NCBI GenBank assembly: GCA_051418055.1 | Contig: JBPRGH010000041.1 | Location: 1 to 64,000 of the forward strand | Length of the DNA stretch: 64,000 nt | DNA from: JBPRGH01 sp051418055 | GTDB lineage: Bacteria; Bacteroidota; Bacteroidia; Cytophagales; Cyclobacteriaceae | Direction: 5' to 3' | In this document: positions 18,652-28,253 of the stretch, piece after piece | Layout of the letters: the number at the start of each line of letters is the position of its first letter | Position numbering within the stretch: the first letter of the stretch is position 1 | The notes under the pieces: generated by a model | The model's input: the letters and a program-made list of their open reading frames with translations, nothing else | Told to the model about the DNA's origin: nothing | Databases searched by the model: none | Translations under genes and position numbers: made by a program

Positions 18652-19699
18652 AAGGGAGAGTGATTTTAATCCTAACACCATGTCTTTCTTCTTTTATCTG
18701 AAATAAATAATCAGAACCATATTGCTGCCTTAATCGGTGCACAGTATGGTGCAGCCCGATTCCTTTATTTTGTGCAATATTCCAGGAGGAATTAAATACT
18801 CCTGAATTAAAAACCTCAAGGATCAATTTATCATCTGATCTATAAATGTCAATTGTTACTTCAGCTTCATTAAATTGCTGATCAACGCCATGCTTAAAGG
18901 CATTTTCAACGAGAGGCTGAAGGAGCATTTGAGGAAGCTTTGGGTTGGCTACTTTATCCCTTATATTAAGGTTTACCTTTACATTCTCCTCATGTTTTAG
19001 CATCTCCAGGTTAATGTACTGCTTTAAAAATCTTATTTCTTCATCCAGTGAGATTTTATCAGCACCTCCGGGAGTCATTGATCTTCTTAACAGGCTACTC
19101 AGAGCGGCACTCATTTCAATGGCCTTCTTATTCTCATTCTTTCTTATGAGCATGTTAATATTGTTCATTGCATTGAATAGGAAGTGGGGATTTAGACGTG
19201 CAGATAAGGCTTCTGTCAAAGAGGTCTCCAAAAGTTGTTGAGTTTCTGTGAGTTCTTTAGTTTTTTCTTCATACCTATTTTTATAGTGGAGAAGCCATAG
19301 GCAAATAATAATAAAAATATACCATAGAGATCCCTGGAAAACCAGGTGCCATTCGTTCATCAGGAAATAAAATAAACTATAGAACGTATAATGCTCATAC
19401 ACTTCAAACAGACGTTCGCCAAGTAATATAAAAATACCGGTTAATATATGATGAAAAATACCAAATAGAAGGGCTTCGGGAATATGGGTAAGCCAGTGAA
19501 ATTTTCTGGAGATCCTAAAAAAATTGCGGACCAAAGGCGTCAGAAGGGCAAGTGAAAGAACATAGGCTCCAGGCCAGAAAAGCAGGTTGTTAATCTGTAC
19601 AAATTCATTTTCAAGCATACTGTAAAAGCTGAAGAGAAAAAAGATCAGCAGCCAGAAAAGCCATGTGTAAAGAGTGAATTTTTTAGAGTAGAGATTCAA
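18641..19699 (-). CDS. LytS-type sensor histidine kinase
   Basis: 352 residues. Four hydrophobic segments in the first 140 residues, a short coiled coil (140-165), then the His_kinase domain with LNPHFLFNAMNNIN, phospho-acceptor H172, and an HATPase with PQMLLQPLVENAFKHG and the G-loop GIGLHHTVHRL. This is the YehU/LytS class. The frame overlaps the LytTR regulator by 11 bases, forming a typical two-component pair. The stimulus is not evident; no extracytoplasmic sensor domain is seen apart from the membrane helices. Confidence 0.93.
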   Translation of the reverse strand: MNLYSKKFTLYTWLFWLLIFFLFSFYSMLENEFVQINNLLFWPGAYVLSLALLTPLVRNFFRISRKFHWLTHIPEALLFGIFHHILTGIFILLGERLFEVYEHYTFYSLFYFLMNEWHLVFQGSLWYIFIIICLWLLHYKNRYEEKTKELTETQQLLETSLTEALSARLNPHFLFNAMNNINMLIRKNENKKAIEMSAALSSLLRRSMTPGGADKISLDEEIRFLKQYINLEMLKHEENVKVNLNIRDKVANPKLPQMLLQPLVENAFKHGVDQQFNEAEVTIDIYRSDDKLILEVFNSGVFNSSWNIAQNKGIGLHHTVHRLRQQYGSDYLFQIKEERHGVRIKITLPYEE

Positions 19700-19728
19700 G
19701 GGATTTTAGTGGTCTTTTTAACCAAAGA

Positions 19729-19761
19729 TAAAAAAAGGCATGGCGAATATCACCATGCCTT
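19729..19761 (-). terminator. Intrinsic terminator after the VPS10/BNR gene
   Basis: AAGGCATGG at 19735-19743 pairs with CCATGCCTT at 19753-19761. On the minus strand a run of eight T follows. It ends the 19786-22911 transcript. Confidence 0.82.
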
Positions 19762-19785
19762 CTATTAAACTTGTTTGGCAGAAAA

Positions 19786-22700
19786 TTATTCCAAAACTTT
19801 AATCTCAACCGGATTCCAGTCAAGCTCTTTTACTTTAGCGTTAAACTCCGGGATATCCTCCTGATATACCTGTTGTAGCTTTTTAAGCTCTTCATCTATC
19901 TGGGCAGATACCATCATTTTAAATTCAATTGCTGAATCTGTTGGTTTAAAATCGCCAACTGCCATAAGTGAATTAAGGTGAGCCAGCTTATTATTCAGTC
20001 GGATAGGGAAGTTCAGCGGATCCTGGCCACTTCGGTTCCTTGTCTGATAAAGCCTTTCTTCAATAACCGATAATTCCCTGTTGATCTGTTTACCCATCTC
20101 CTTTACCTCTTCCGCACCTTCAACTTCCTTCACCTGAGCCATTACATCTTTAATTTGATTTTTAGTATTCCGGATGTATTGAATGGCATTATGTGTTTCG
20201 CTTACTTTATCCACAACAGATTGTAAAAATTCAAACTGCTGTTTAAGGTCCTGATCCGTAGCTGTTGACCGCGGATCTTTCAGGATTTTAAAATCCTGCA
20301 CAGTTTCAGAATTATCTGCAACAAGAGCCACTTTATAATCACCAGGTATTGCTTTAGGTCCGTTCATGGATGACCACCACAGGATCATCCCATCAAAGGT
20401 TTCCACTCCCGGATATCTCATATTCCAATTGAAGTAATTCATGCCGGGCTTAATCTCCAACTTACCTTCTTTAAGGTCTTTGTCAGGATGTGTGGAGAAA
20501 GCCATTATCTGGCCATTGTTATTATCTCTGAACTCAAGACGTACTGTATCAGCCTGAGCGGTATCTTTAATATAGTAATAGACCATAACACCGCCGGGAT
20601 GATTTTCACCGGCAGTTTTAGATTTTCTTCCTGAACCACCGTCCATGCGGTAGCTGTCCAATGGCTTGTAAAGATGTGTTGACTTTGTAACCACCTCATT
20701 GTTTAGCTGGTGTAACGGAGTAAGGTCATCAATAAGCCAAAAGCTCCTGCCTTGTGTAGCCGCAATAAGATTATTATCTTTTACAGTAAGATCAGTAATT
20801 GGTACAATAGGTAGATTTAGCTGGAACTGGCGCCATGATGCACCATCATCAAAAGATATATACATGCCAGATTCAGTACCGGCATATAATAATCCTTTTC
20901 TTTCAGGGTCTGCACGAACTACTCTTGTAAAATGATCTGAAGCAATACCATCAGTTATTTTAGTCCATGTTTTACCGTAATCGGAAGTTTTATAAAGATA
21001 AGGCTGGTAATCGCCTTCTTTATAGCGTGTTCCTGCAACATATAATCCGCCTTTATTGAATGGGTCAGCCTCAAGACTATTGATCATCATCCATTCCGGC
21101 ATATCTTTTGGCGTTACATTTTGCCAGTTTTTATCACCATCACGACTAATATGTATCAAACCGTCATCTGATCCGGTCCATAATAGATCTTTCTCATAAG
21201 GAGATTCTATGGCAGCAAATATTGTTGCATAATATTCGACACCCGTATTATCTTTTGTAATGGGTCCTCCTGAAGGCCCTAATTTAGTAGTATCTGCACG
21301 TGTCAGATCAGGGCTGATAACATCCCATGTCTGTCCTTCGTTGGTTGTAACATGAAGCCTGTTACTTGCTGTGTAAAGTTTATCAGGATTATGTGGGGAA
21401 AAGAAGATGGGGAAGTTCCACTGAAAGCGATATCTCATCCCCTCAGCTCCATGGCCCATTGGATTATCCGGCCATACGTTAATAGCCCGTACTTCATTGG
21501 TTTTATGGTTTACCCTTGTCAGGAACCCTCCATAGCTTCCGCCATAAACGATATCATTATCTTCAGGGTCTACTGCTATATGAGCAGATTCACCACCTGC
21601 TGTTGATTCCCAGTCACTTTCGGTAATATATCCACCATCCGTACGATGAGCAATCCTTACAGTGGAGTTATCCTGCTGTGCTCCATATATTCTGTATGGG
21701 AAGTTATTATCTGTTGTTACTCTGTAGAATTGTGCCGTTGGCTGATTATGGTAAGTAGACCAGTTTTCACCTGCATCGAAGCTTACCTGAGCACCACCAT
21801 CATCAGCAATTACCATACGCTGATTATCCTCAGGGGATATCCACAGGTCATGATGATCGCCATGTGGTGCGGAATTAGCAGTAAAGGTTTTTCCACCATC
21901 ATTTGATACATGGTAGCGCACATTTAAAACATATACTCTGTCTTCCTCTTTGGTATCCGCATAGATCCGGGTATAATACCAGGCTCTCTGTCTCAGGCTT
22001 CTGTCATCATTAACTTTTTTCCAGGTTTCCCCAGCGTCGTCGGAACGAAAGACACCACCATCGGCATTTTCTATGATGGCAAAAACCCGCTCGGAATTTA
22101 CCGGAGAAACAGTAATACCGGATATTCCCCAAAATCCTTTAGGTAGGCCTTTGTTGCCGGAAATATTTTTCCATGTATCCCCTCCGTCTGTACTTTTCCA
22201 GATAGCACTACCTTCTCCTCCACTTTCCAGGCTATAAGGGGTACGTCTTATATTCCAGGTGGAGGCATAAAGGATACGAGGATTATTAGGATCCATTATT
22301 AGGTCAACAGCACCTGCATCGGCATTTGCAAAGAGGATACGTTCCCATGTCTCGCCGCCATTCTTACTTCTGTATACACCGCGCTCCTGGGTACTTTTAT
22401 ATAGATCACCCATTACGGCTGCATAAACAAGGTCAGGATTTTTAGGATGCACTCTTACACGGGAAATATGGCGGGAGTTTTCCAGTCCTATTTGCTTCCA
22501 GCTTTTTCCTGCATCTTCTGATTTCCACATGCCATAGCCATAAGAAACATTACCACGAACCGTTTTTTCACCACCACCAACATAAATAACATTGTTATCC
22601 CATTCACTTACAGTAACAGCTCCTATTGATCCTCCGAAATATCCATCTGAAATATTTTCCCAGCTGTTTCCGGCATCAGTGGTACGCCATACGCCTCCTC

Positions 22701-22911
22701 CTGTTGCTCCGAAATAAAATAAATTAGGTTTGCCGCTCACACCAGTAACGGCTGCCGATCTTCCACCACGATAAGGGCCAATACTTCTCCATTCCAGAGC
22801 TGAGTAGTAGGCAGTATCATATTGCACGGTAGTAGTACGATTTCTTTTTTTCTGTGCCTCAGCGTTCAAAATGAAAGCCAGGCAGAACATTAAATATAAA
22901 ATCCGCTTCAT
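19786..22911 (-). CDS. Secreted VPS10/BNR-repeat protein (glycosidase-like beta-propeller)
   Basis: 1041 residues. Signal peptide at 1-19 (ILNAEAQK). Starts with LEWRSIGPYRGGRSAAVTGV, the standard opening of the Bacteroidota family usually annotated as VPS10-domain or BNR glycosyl hydrolase. Many Asp-box/BNR repeats follow (WRTTDAGNSW, WKSEDAGKSW, YRSKNGGETW, WKSTDGGDTW, FRSDDAGETW, YKTSDYGKTW, ISFDDGASW) to about residue 700, forming one or two propellers. A C-terminal region of about 300 residues ends in a helical, Glu/Lys-rich segment. Substrate unknown; catalytic sialidase residues are not evident and the glycosidase label may be misleading. No T9SS domain. Confidence 0.82.
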   Translation of the reverse strand: MKRILYLMFCLAFILNAEAQKKRNRTTTVQYDTAYYSALEWRSIGPYRGGRSAAVTGVSGKPNLFYFGATGGGVWRTTDAGNSWENISDGYFGGSIGAVTVSEWDNNVIYVGGGEKTVRGNVSYGYGMWKSEDAGKSWKQIGLENSRHISRVRVHPKNPDLVYAAVMGDLYKSTQERGVYRSKNGGETWERILFANADAGAVDLIMDPNNPRILYASTWNIRRTPYSLESGGEGSAIWKSTDGGDTWKNISGNKGLPKGFWGISGITVSPVNSERVFAIIENADGGVFRSDDAGETWKKVNDDRSLRQRAWYYTRIYADTKEEDRVYVLNVRYHVSNDGGKTFTANSAPHGDHHDLWISPEDNQRMVIADDGGAQVSFDAGENWSTYHNQPTAQFYRVTTDNNFPYRIYGAQQDNSTVRIAHRTDGGYITESDWESTAGGESAHIAVDPEDNDIVYGGSYGGFLTRVNHKTNEVRAINVWPDNPMGHGAEGMRYRFQWNFPIFFSPHNPDKLYTASNRLHVTTNEGQTWDVISPDLTRADTTKLGPSGGPITKDNTGVEYYATIFAAIESPYEKDLLWTGSDDGLIHISRDGDKNWQNVTPKDMPEWMMINSLEADPFNKGGLYVAGTRYKEGDYQPYLYKTSDYGKTWTKITDGIASDHFTRVVRADPERKGLLYAGTESGMYISFDDGASWRQFQLNLPIVPITDLTVKDNNLIAATQGRSFWLIDDLTPLHQLNNEVVTKSTHLYKPLDSYRMDGGSGRKSKTAGENHPGGVMVYYYIKDTAQADTVRLEFRDNNNGQIMAFSTHPDKDLKEGKLEIKPGMNYFNWNMRYPGVETFDGMILWWSSMNGPKAIPGDYKVALVADNSETVQDFKILKDPRSTATDQDLKQQFEFLQSVVDKVSETHNAIQYIRNTKNQIKDVMAQVKEVEGAEEVKEMGKQINRELSVIEERLYQTRNRSGQDPLNFPIRLNNKLAHLNSLMAVGDFKPTDSAIEFKMMVSAQIDEELKKLQQVYQEDIPEFNAKVKELDWNPVEIKVLE

Positions 22912-23049
22912 ATTTTTTAAAATTAAAAATTAGGTAGTAACTTGAATTGCCAAATTTGGCTTTTAAGATATAAAATTTTATTTATTTTGATCCTACCGGT
23001 TATATAATCATTTAAATGCCGATATAAGGGGTCATGAAGTTGCTATGGG

Positions 23050-25158
23050 ATGAGAGGTTTATTTTTTTTCTGTATAAGTATTTTTTTGGGTTTATCTGCA
23101 CATGGACAAAATCTGGAGTATATAAATTATTTAAAGGCTGAATTATTAAATAGAAATGAAAGTGGCAGGGTAGATTTATTTTATGATCTGGCATGGGAAT
23201 ACAGGAACAGCATGCCCGACAGTACTATAGTTTATGCTCAGAAGGCATTAGATCTGGCCCGAAGTAATAACCTTACCCATCAAGTGGCTAAAGCTTACAA
23301 CTTTATTGGTATTGCCCATCACTATAAAGGAGAATATCTCAATTCCTTTAATTATCTGTCCCAGGCTTTGGAAGTTTCTAAAAATCTTAAAGATTCCGTG
23401 CAGTTCGGCCACGCGCTCAATACCATCGGCCGTTTATTTATGACCCAGGGTGATCTTGTAAAAGCCTATAATTATTTTCATGAAGCAAAAGAAGTTTTTG
23501 AGGCACTTAATAATCAGAGGGGGTTAAGCCATTTTTATAAAAGCATGGCAGTGCTGTATGAAACGCAAAATAATATTCCAAAGGCTCTTGAGATGTTGGA
23601 GAGTGCCTTAAAGATACGTGAAGCAGTAAAAGATGAGAGGGCTCAAATATCAATACATATTGAGCTGGCAGATATTTATGTTTCACAGGGGAATTATGAA
23701 AAAGCATTTCAATATTACCAGAATGCCATGGTAATTGCCGAAAAGATCAATGATGATGTAAATGTTGCTGAAATAAGTAATGGAATTGCATCGCTTTATT
23801 ATAACCAGGGACAGTATGAGAAAGCTAAGGCCTATACTGAAACCGCCAAAAGTGTCATTGAGCAAATTTCTAATGAAGATCTCCGTACAAAGATTTATTT
23901 GCAGAAGGGGATGATCCACCTGGCCCAAAATGAAGTGTCTAAAGGAAAGAATTATCTTTTACAGGTAGTAGACCTATCGAAATTGAGCGGAAATAAAAGT
24001 ATGGAGATGCAGGCTTTCTATCACTTGCATAATATGGCAAAGGCAGCAAATAATACAAGTGCAGCTTATGATTATTTCCAGGGATATTTTAATTTGAGAA
24101 AATCACTGGAAGATGCAGATATAGCAAGAAGGATTGAAAGGCTGGAGGCACGGCTGGAAATAGAAAAACAAGAAAGAGAGAATGAGATATTACTTGCTAA
24201 CCAGGCGAGGGATAAGGCACTTATTGAGCAGCAGCAGCTTGAGATTGCAGGGCTTTTTATCATATTTCTAATTCTCATTACTTTTATTGTTCACCTGTGG
24301 ATCACCGCTAAAACACGCAGAAGGGATAACAGGAAGCTGGAAGTGCAGAAAGAAAGGATAGCCATTCAAAAAATGGAGATCACTAATCAGAATGATATGA
24401 TCAATGCCCAAAATGCAAAACTCCAAAAAAGAAATGCTGAACTGGCGCATCTTAACGATGAAAAAGATAATCTTATGAATATAATGGCCCATGATCTTAA
24501 GGGGCCGTTAAATCGTATTGTAGGATTGGTAGAGCTAATAAAAATGTCTGCTTCTATAGGTAAAGAAGGGGAGAAGTATCTTTCTATGATAAAGGAGGTT
24601 TCTTTAGGTGGAATAGAATTAATAAGGGATCTTCTTGACGTACATGCTTATGAAGCGGAGAGAAGAGTAATGAATTTCATCAGGATTGACCTGGAAAAAT
24701 TCTTGAATAAGAAAGTAGAAACCTTTAGGAGGGAGATAGAGGATAAGAAGCTTATTGTGAAAACAACGGTTGAGCTTCATGAGCAGGGATTTTTCATTGA
24801 TGAAATGTACCTTTCGCGGATATTGGATAATCTTTTATCTAATGCTATAAAATTTTCTCAACCGGCAACCTCCATTATTTTATCTGCAAAAACGGATGAG
24901 GAGAATGTGATCATATCGTTAAAAGATCATGGGCAGGGTTTTTCTGATGAGGATAAAAGGCTGGTATTCCAAAAATTTAAAAAGCTAAGTTCAAGACCTA
25001 CCGGCGGAGAGAGTTCTAACGGCCTTGGACTTGCCATAGTCAAAACACTTGTTGGCCAACTTAATGGTAGTATTGAGTTGATAAGCGAAAAGAACATAGG
25101 CAGTGAATTTATTATTCGCTTTCCCCTAAAGCAGCATGTTAGCTTGTCTTTAAATTAA
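23050..25158 (+). CDS. TPR-sensor histidine kinase
   Basis: 702 residues. Signal peptide at 1-20 (LSAHGQ). About eight TPR repeats fill residues 25-350 and would lie in the periplasm. A coiled coil (355-395), one TM helix (about 397-418), a second coiled coil (425-470), then HisKA with MAHDLKGPLNRI (H481) and HATPase with DNLLSNAIKFS, DHGQGF and NGLGLAIV. This architecture is common in Bacteroidota for sensing through protein contacts outside the inner membrane. There is no receiver domain and no adjacent regulator gene. The neighbours (VPS10/BNR gene divergent, oxidoreductase 53 bases downstream) give no clear partner. Confidence 0.92.
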   Translation: MRGLFFFCISIFLGLSAHGQNLEYINYLKAELLNRNESGRVDLFYDLAWEYRNSMPDSTIVYAQKALDLARSNNLTHQVAKAYNFIGIAHHYKGEYLNSFNYLSQALEVSKNLKDSVQFGHALNTIGRLFMTQGDLVKAYNYFHEAKEVFEALNNQRGLSHFYKSMAVLYETQNNIPKALEMLESALKIREAVKDERAQISIHIELADIYVSQGNYEKAFQYYQNAMVIAEKINDDVNVAEISNGIASLYYNQGQYEKAKAYTETAKSVIEQISNEDLRTKIYLQKGMIHLAQNEVSKGKNYLLQVVDLSKLSGNKSMEMQAFYHLHNMAKAANNTSAAYDYFQGYFNLRKSLEDADIARRIERLEARLEIEKQERENEILLANQARDKALIEQQQLEIAGLFIIFLILITFIVHLWITAKTRRRDNRKLEVQKERIAIQKMEITNQNDMINAQNAKLQKRNAELAHLNDEKDNLMNIMAHDLKGPLNRIVGLVELIKMSASIGKEGEKYLSMIKEVSLGGIELIRDLLDVHAYEAERRVMNFIRIDLEKFLNKKVETFRREIEDKKLIVKTTVELHEQGFFIDEMYLSRILDNLLSNAIKFSQPATSIILSAKTDEENVIISLKDHGQGFSDEDKRLVFQKFKKLSSRPTGGESSNGLGLAIVKTLVGQLNGSIELISEKNIGSEFIIRFPLKQHVSLSLN

Positions 25159-25211
25159 TAATTAAACAAAATAATAGCCTGTAGCATTAGCATAACAAAA
25201 ATTCCTAATGC

Positions 25212-26138
25212 ATGGATGCTATAGTTTATGAAAAATTTGGGCCACCCGAGGTCATGGTATTGAGGAGCAGTCCTTTACCAAAAGTGAAAAAGGACCAGGT
25301 GCTGATAAAAGTAAAGGCCACATCCGTTAATCCGGTAGATTACAAGATAAGAAAAGGTACAGGCTCTCCATTTACAAAAGTCTTACTTCCAATAATTCCC
25401 GGCGGTGATTTTTCAGGTACGATTGAAGCTGTTGGTTTTAATGTTAAAGAATTTGCAGTCGGGGATGAAGTTTTTGGCCTTACCCCGGCAGTTCGAGGTG
25501 GTGCTTATGCAGAATATGTAGCTGTAAATAAGGAGCATCTTTGGTTAAAGCCAAAAAATCTTTCTTTTGAAGAAGCTGCTGCCATTCCATTGACAGGTCT
25601 CACTGCTTATCAGGCCCTATATAACGAAGGAGAAATAAGGTCAGGCATGCGGGTCCTTATAAATGGATGCACGGGAGGTGTAGGATCTTTTGCGGTGCAG
25701 ATTGCAAAAGCCTATGATTGTGATGTAACAGGTATTTGCCACAGTAAGAATGTTGAATATGCCAGGGAATTAGGGGTTGATTATATTTTGCCTTATGATG
25801 AGAGAGATCCATTAAAGATTAAGGATCAATACCATATATTTTTTGATATAGCCGGAAAATACTCTTATAATAAGATTAAACACCTATTGCTAAAGAAAGG
25901 ACGGTATATTAATCTTCTTCCTTCAGCTTCTTTATTTTTAAATGCCTTAACTAATAAGAAAGTGAAAACAATGTGGGTAAAGCCTATCGGAAAAGATCTC
26001 GAAAATTTAAAAGCAATGGCAGAAAAAAAATTATTAAAGCCATATATGGACAGGATTTACCCACTTCAGGAAGCGGTAAAAGCTCATCATTATTGTGAAA
26101 ATAATAGCATAAGAGGTAAAGTTGTAATTAAGGTTTAA
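25212..26138 (+). CDS. Zinc-independent MDR oxidoreductase (quinone reductase-like)
   Basis: 308 residues, medium-chain dehydrogenase/reductase family. GroES-like N-terminal domain (VYEKFGPPEVMVL, VKATSVNPVDYKIRKG, GGDFSGTIEAVG) and Rossmann domain with NGCTGGVGSFAVQIAKA for NAD(P)H. The zinc ligands of alcohol dehydrogenases are absent, which fits the quinone oxidoreductase/enoyl reductase branch. It is convergent with the SET-domain gene; the two stop codons overlap in 4 bases (26135-26138), so there is no room for a terminator between them. Confidence 0.85.
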   Translation: MDAIVYEKFGPPEVMVLRSSPLPKVKKDQVLIKVKATSVNPVDYKIRKGTGSPFTKVLLPIIPGGDFSGTIEAVGFNVKEFAVGDEVFGLTPAVRGGAYAEYVAVNKEHLWLKPKNLSFEEAAAIPLTGLTAYQALYNEGEIRSGMRVLINGCTGGVGSFAVQIAKAYDCDVTGICHSKNVEYARELGVDYILPYDERDPLKIKDQYHIFFDIAGKYSYNKIKHLLLKKGRYINLLPSASLFLNALTNKKVKTMWVKPIGKDLENLKAMAEKKLLKPYMDRIYPLQEAVKAHHYCENNSIRGKVVIKV

Positions 26139-26740
26139 TTATTTCCACTTGTTGTAGTTTCTGCATAGTAACAGTTTAGGATAGAAGCCATTTCTCTCTT
26201 ACCTGCACTGATTTTTTCAACCTTTTCCCAAAGATCATTAGAGATCAATTCTTTAAGTGGTTGTTTTACCTGAGGAATAAACCTGAAAGCATCGATTAAT
26301 TTCTTGTCCCATATTTTATGATATCGTAACAGGTCATCAGGAAATACGGTTTTACGCTTTGTGCCTTCATCCACAGCCCTAAAAGGTCTCGGTATATTCA
26401 AGTAACCATAATCATCGGTAAGCTGCTCTCCGGGCTGAATATCACGTATCGCTATTTCAAAATCATAAGCCGTTGTGAGGCAGTTTGATTTAAAGCTATG
26501 GTTGACATAGCGGGCGTTATCCCAACAAAGCACAAAATTACCCTTGCCATTTCGGTAAGTATAAATATCAAGGATATACTGATGCATATCACTTAATCTT
26601 TCAATTTCTTCGGGGGTGAATTCTTTGTCCAGATCGTCGAGGACCCAGGTGATGGTTCCTTTTGGTATTAATTCTTTGGCTACAACGCCATATCCAATTT
26701 CATTATTAATAAACTTTAATTCCGTACTGGGATGTATCAT
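26135..26740 (-). CDS. SET-domain protein (putative lysine methyltransferase)
   Basis: 201 residues. The SET signature is visible: the GYGVVAKELIPKGTITWVL opening (about 16-34), YVNHSFKSNCLTT (the NHS..NC motif for cofactor and active-site knot), and IQPGEQLTDDYGYL with the catalytic Tyr. The C-terminal 70 residues are helical and unlike the post-SET Cys cluster. Bacterial SET proteins of this size may methylate proteins; the substrate is unknown. Expressed from its own promoter, tail-to-tail with the MDR oxidoreductase. SET domains are sporadic in bacteria and often considered acquired from eukaryotes, but no direct sign of recent transfer is visible. Confidence 0.83.
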   Translation of the reverse strand: MIHPSTELKFINNEIGYGVVAKELIPKGTITWVLDDLDKEFTPEEIERLSDMHQYILDIYTYRNGKGNFVLCWDNARYVNHSFKSNCLTTAYDFEIAIRDIQPGEQLTDDYGYLNIPRPFRAVDEGTKRKTVFPDDLLRYHKIWDKKLIDAFRFIPQVKQPLKELISNDLWEKVEKISAGKREMASILNCYYAETTTSGNN

Positions 26741-26812
26741 AGTTAATCATTATAAATTTTGGTAAAATATATATATAAGTTTATTCATAATCAATATGTT
26801 TAACTATTAGAT

Positions 26813-26846
26813 AAAAAAAAAGGGTTACAATTTTACTTGTAACCCT
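26813..26846 (-). terminator. Terminator of the fabH-efp-accB-accC operon
   Basis: AGGGTTACAA (26821-26830) pairs with TTGTAACCCT (26837-26846) around a 6-base loop. On the minus strand it is followed by eight or nine T. It lies about 30 bases past the accC stop. Confidence 0.88.
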
Positions 26847-26874
26847 CTAATTAATAAATGAAATGATATTTTAA

Positions 26875-28224
26875 TTATAATTTAGAAAAATCAAAATCCT
26901 CCAAGAATTTAGTTGTAAAATCACCGGTTTTAAACTGCTCGTCTTCCATAAGTTTTATATGGAAGGGAATAGTAGTTTTAATACCTTCAATAACAAATTC
27001 TTCGAGAGCCCTTTTCATCCTTGTTACTACTTCTTCACGTGACTGCCCACTTACGATAAGCTTTGCAATCATAGAGTCATAATTTGGAGGAATAGTGTAA
27101 CCCGCATAAACATGTGAATCAATTCTGACACCATGGCCCCCAGGAAGATGTAAATTTGTAATTTTTCCTGGAGAAGGCCTGAAGCCATTCTTTGGATCCT
27201 CGGCATTTATACGGCATTCCATAGAAAATAGCTTTGGGTAATAATTATTACCGCTGATCTCAATACCGGCAGCAACTTTTATTTGCTCTTTTATAAGATC
27301 AAAATCTGTTACTTCCTCTGTGATCGGGTGCTCTACCTGGATACGAGTGTTCATCTCCATAAAATAGAAGTCGCCATTTTTATCTACCAGGAATTCTATA
27401 GTACCGGCACCTTCATAATTGATAGCTTCAGCTGCTTTAACGGCTGCTGCTCCCATTTTATCACGAAGTTCAGGATATTTAATCATTACCGGTGAAGGAG
27501 TTTCCTCTACAAGCTTCTGATGCCTTCTTTGAATTGAGCAATCTCTTTCCGAAAGGTGACAGGCACGGCCGTTTTTATCCCCAACTATCTGTATCTCTAC
27601 ATGGCGGGGTTCTTCAACAAATTTTTCGAGGTAAAGCGCGTCATTACCGAAGGCATTACCAGCTTCCTGACGGGCATCATCCCATGCTTTTTTGAACTCC
27701 TCTTTACTCTTTACAACACGCATACCTTTACCACCACCACCGGCAGTAGCTTTCAGCATGACAGGATACTTAACCTTCTCGGCAATTTTCAATCCCTCTT
27801 CCATAGATTTCAGGATCCCTCCTGAACCCGGAACAGTGGGTACTCCTGCTTTTTTCATAGTATCAATAGCAGTGGCTTTATCACCCATTTTATTGATCAT
27901 ATCCGGAGAGGCGCCGATAAATTTTATATTATATTCAGCACATACTGCAGAGAATTCAGCATTTTCAGATAAAAATCCATATCCTGGATGGATAGCATCT
28001 GCATTCGTTATCTCGGCAGCGGCAATAAGGTTTGGGATATTCAGGTAGCTTTCTTTACTCGGTGCTCGTCCTATACATACTGCTTCATCAGCAAATCGTA
28101 CGTGAAGGCTTTCCTTATCTGCTGTGGAGTAAACAGCTACTGTTTTTATTCCCATCTCTTTACATGTACGTATAACACGTAAAGCGATTTCACCACGGTT
28201 AGCAATTAATATTTTCTTAAACAC
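26875..28224 (-). CDS. accC: Acetyl-CoA carboxylase, biotin carboxylase subunit
   Basis: 449 residues, the usual length. Carboxylates the biotin on AccB with bicarbonate and ATP, the first step of fatty-acid synthesis. Seen: FKKILIANRGEIALRVIRTC at the N-terminus, HPGYGFLSENAEF, the glycine-rich ATP loop KATAGGGGKGMR, ERDCSIQRRHQK, FMEMNTRIQVEHP and the C-terminal PFH region. It follows accB with 29 bases between, in the operon fabH-efp-accB-accC, and ends at a strong terminator. Confidence 0.97.
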   Translation of the reverse strand: MFKKILIANRGEIALRVIRTCKEMGIKTVAVYSTADKESLHVRFADEAVCIGRAPSKESYLNIPNLIAAAEITNADAIHPGYGFLSENAEFSAVCAEYNIKFIGASPDMINKMGDKATAIDTMKKAGVPTVPGSGGILKSMEEGLKIAEKVKYPVMLKATAGGGGKGMRVVKSKEEFKKAWDDARQEAGNAFGNDALYLEKFVEEPRHVEIQIVGDKNGRACHLSERDCSIQRRHQKLVEETPSPVMIKYPELRDKMGAAAVKAAEAINYEGAGTIEFLVDKNGDFYFMEMNTRIQVEHPITEEVTDFDLIKEQIKVAAGIEISGNNYYPKLFSMECRINAEDPKNGFRPSPGKITNLHLPGGHGVRIDSHVYAGYTIPPNYDSMIAKLIVSGQSREEVVTRMKRALEEFVIEGIKTTIPFHIKLMEDEQFKTGDFTTKFLEDFDFSKL

Positions 28225-28253
28225 AGTTGACGGTGTTTTAGTGAACGTTTATT

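Noticed and set aside
26135..26138. Overlap of convergent stops as a sign of error
   Set aside because: The same TTAA overlap occurs at fabD/folK (57877-57880); both pairs have strong family matches to their ends, so it is a natural layout.
27283..28182. Plus-strand frames opposite accC
   Set aside because: Shadows of a well-supported gene with strong family match on the minus strand.
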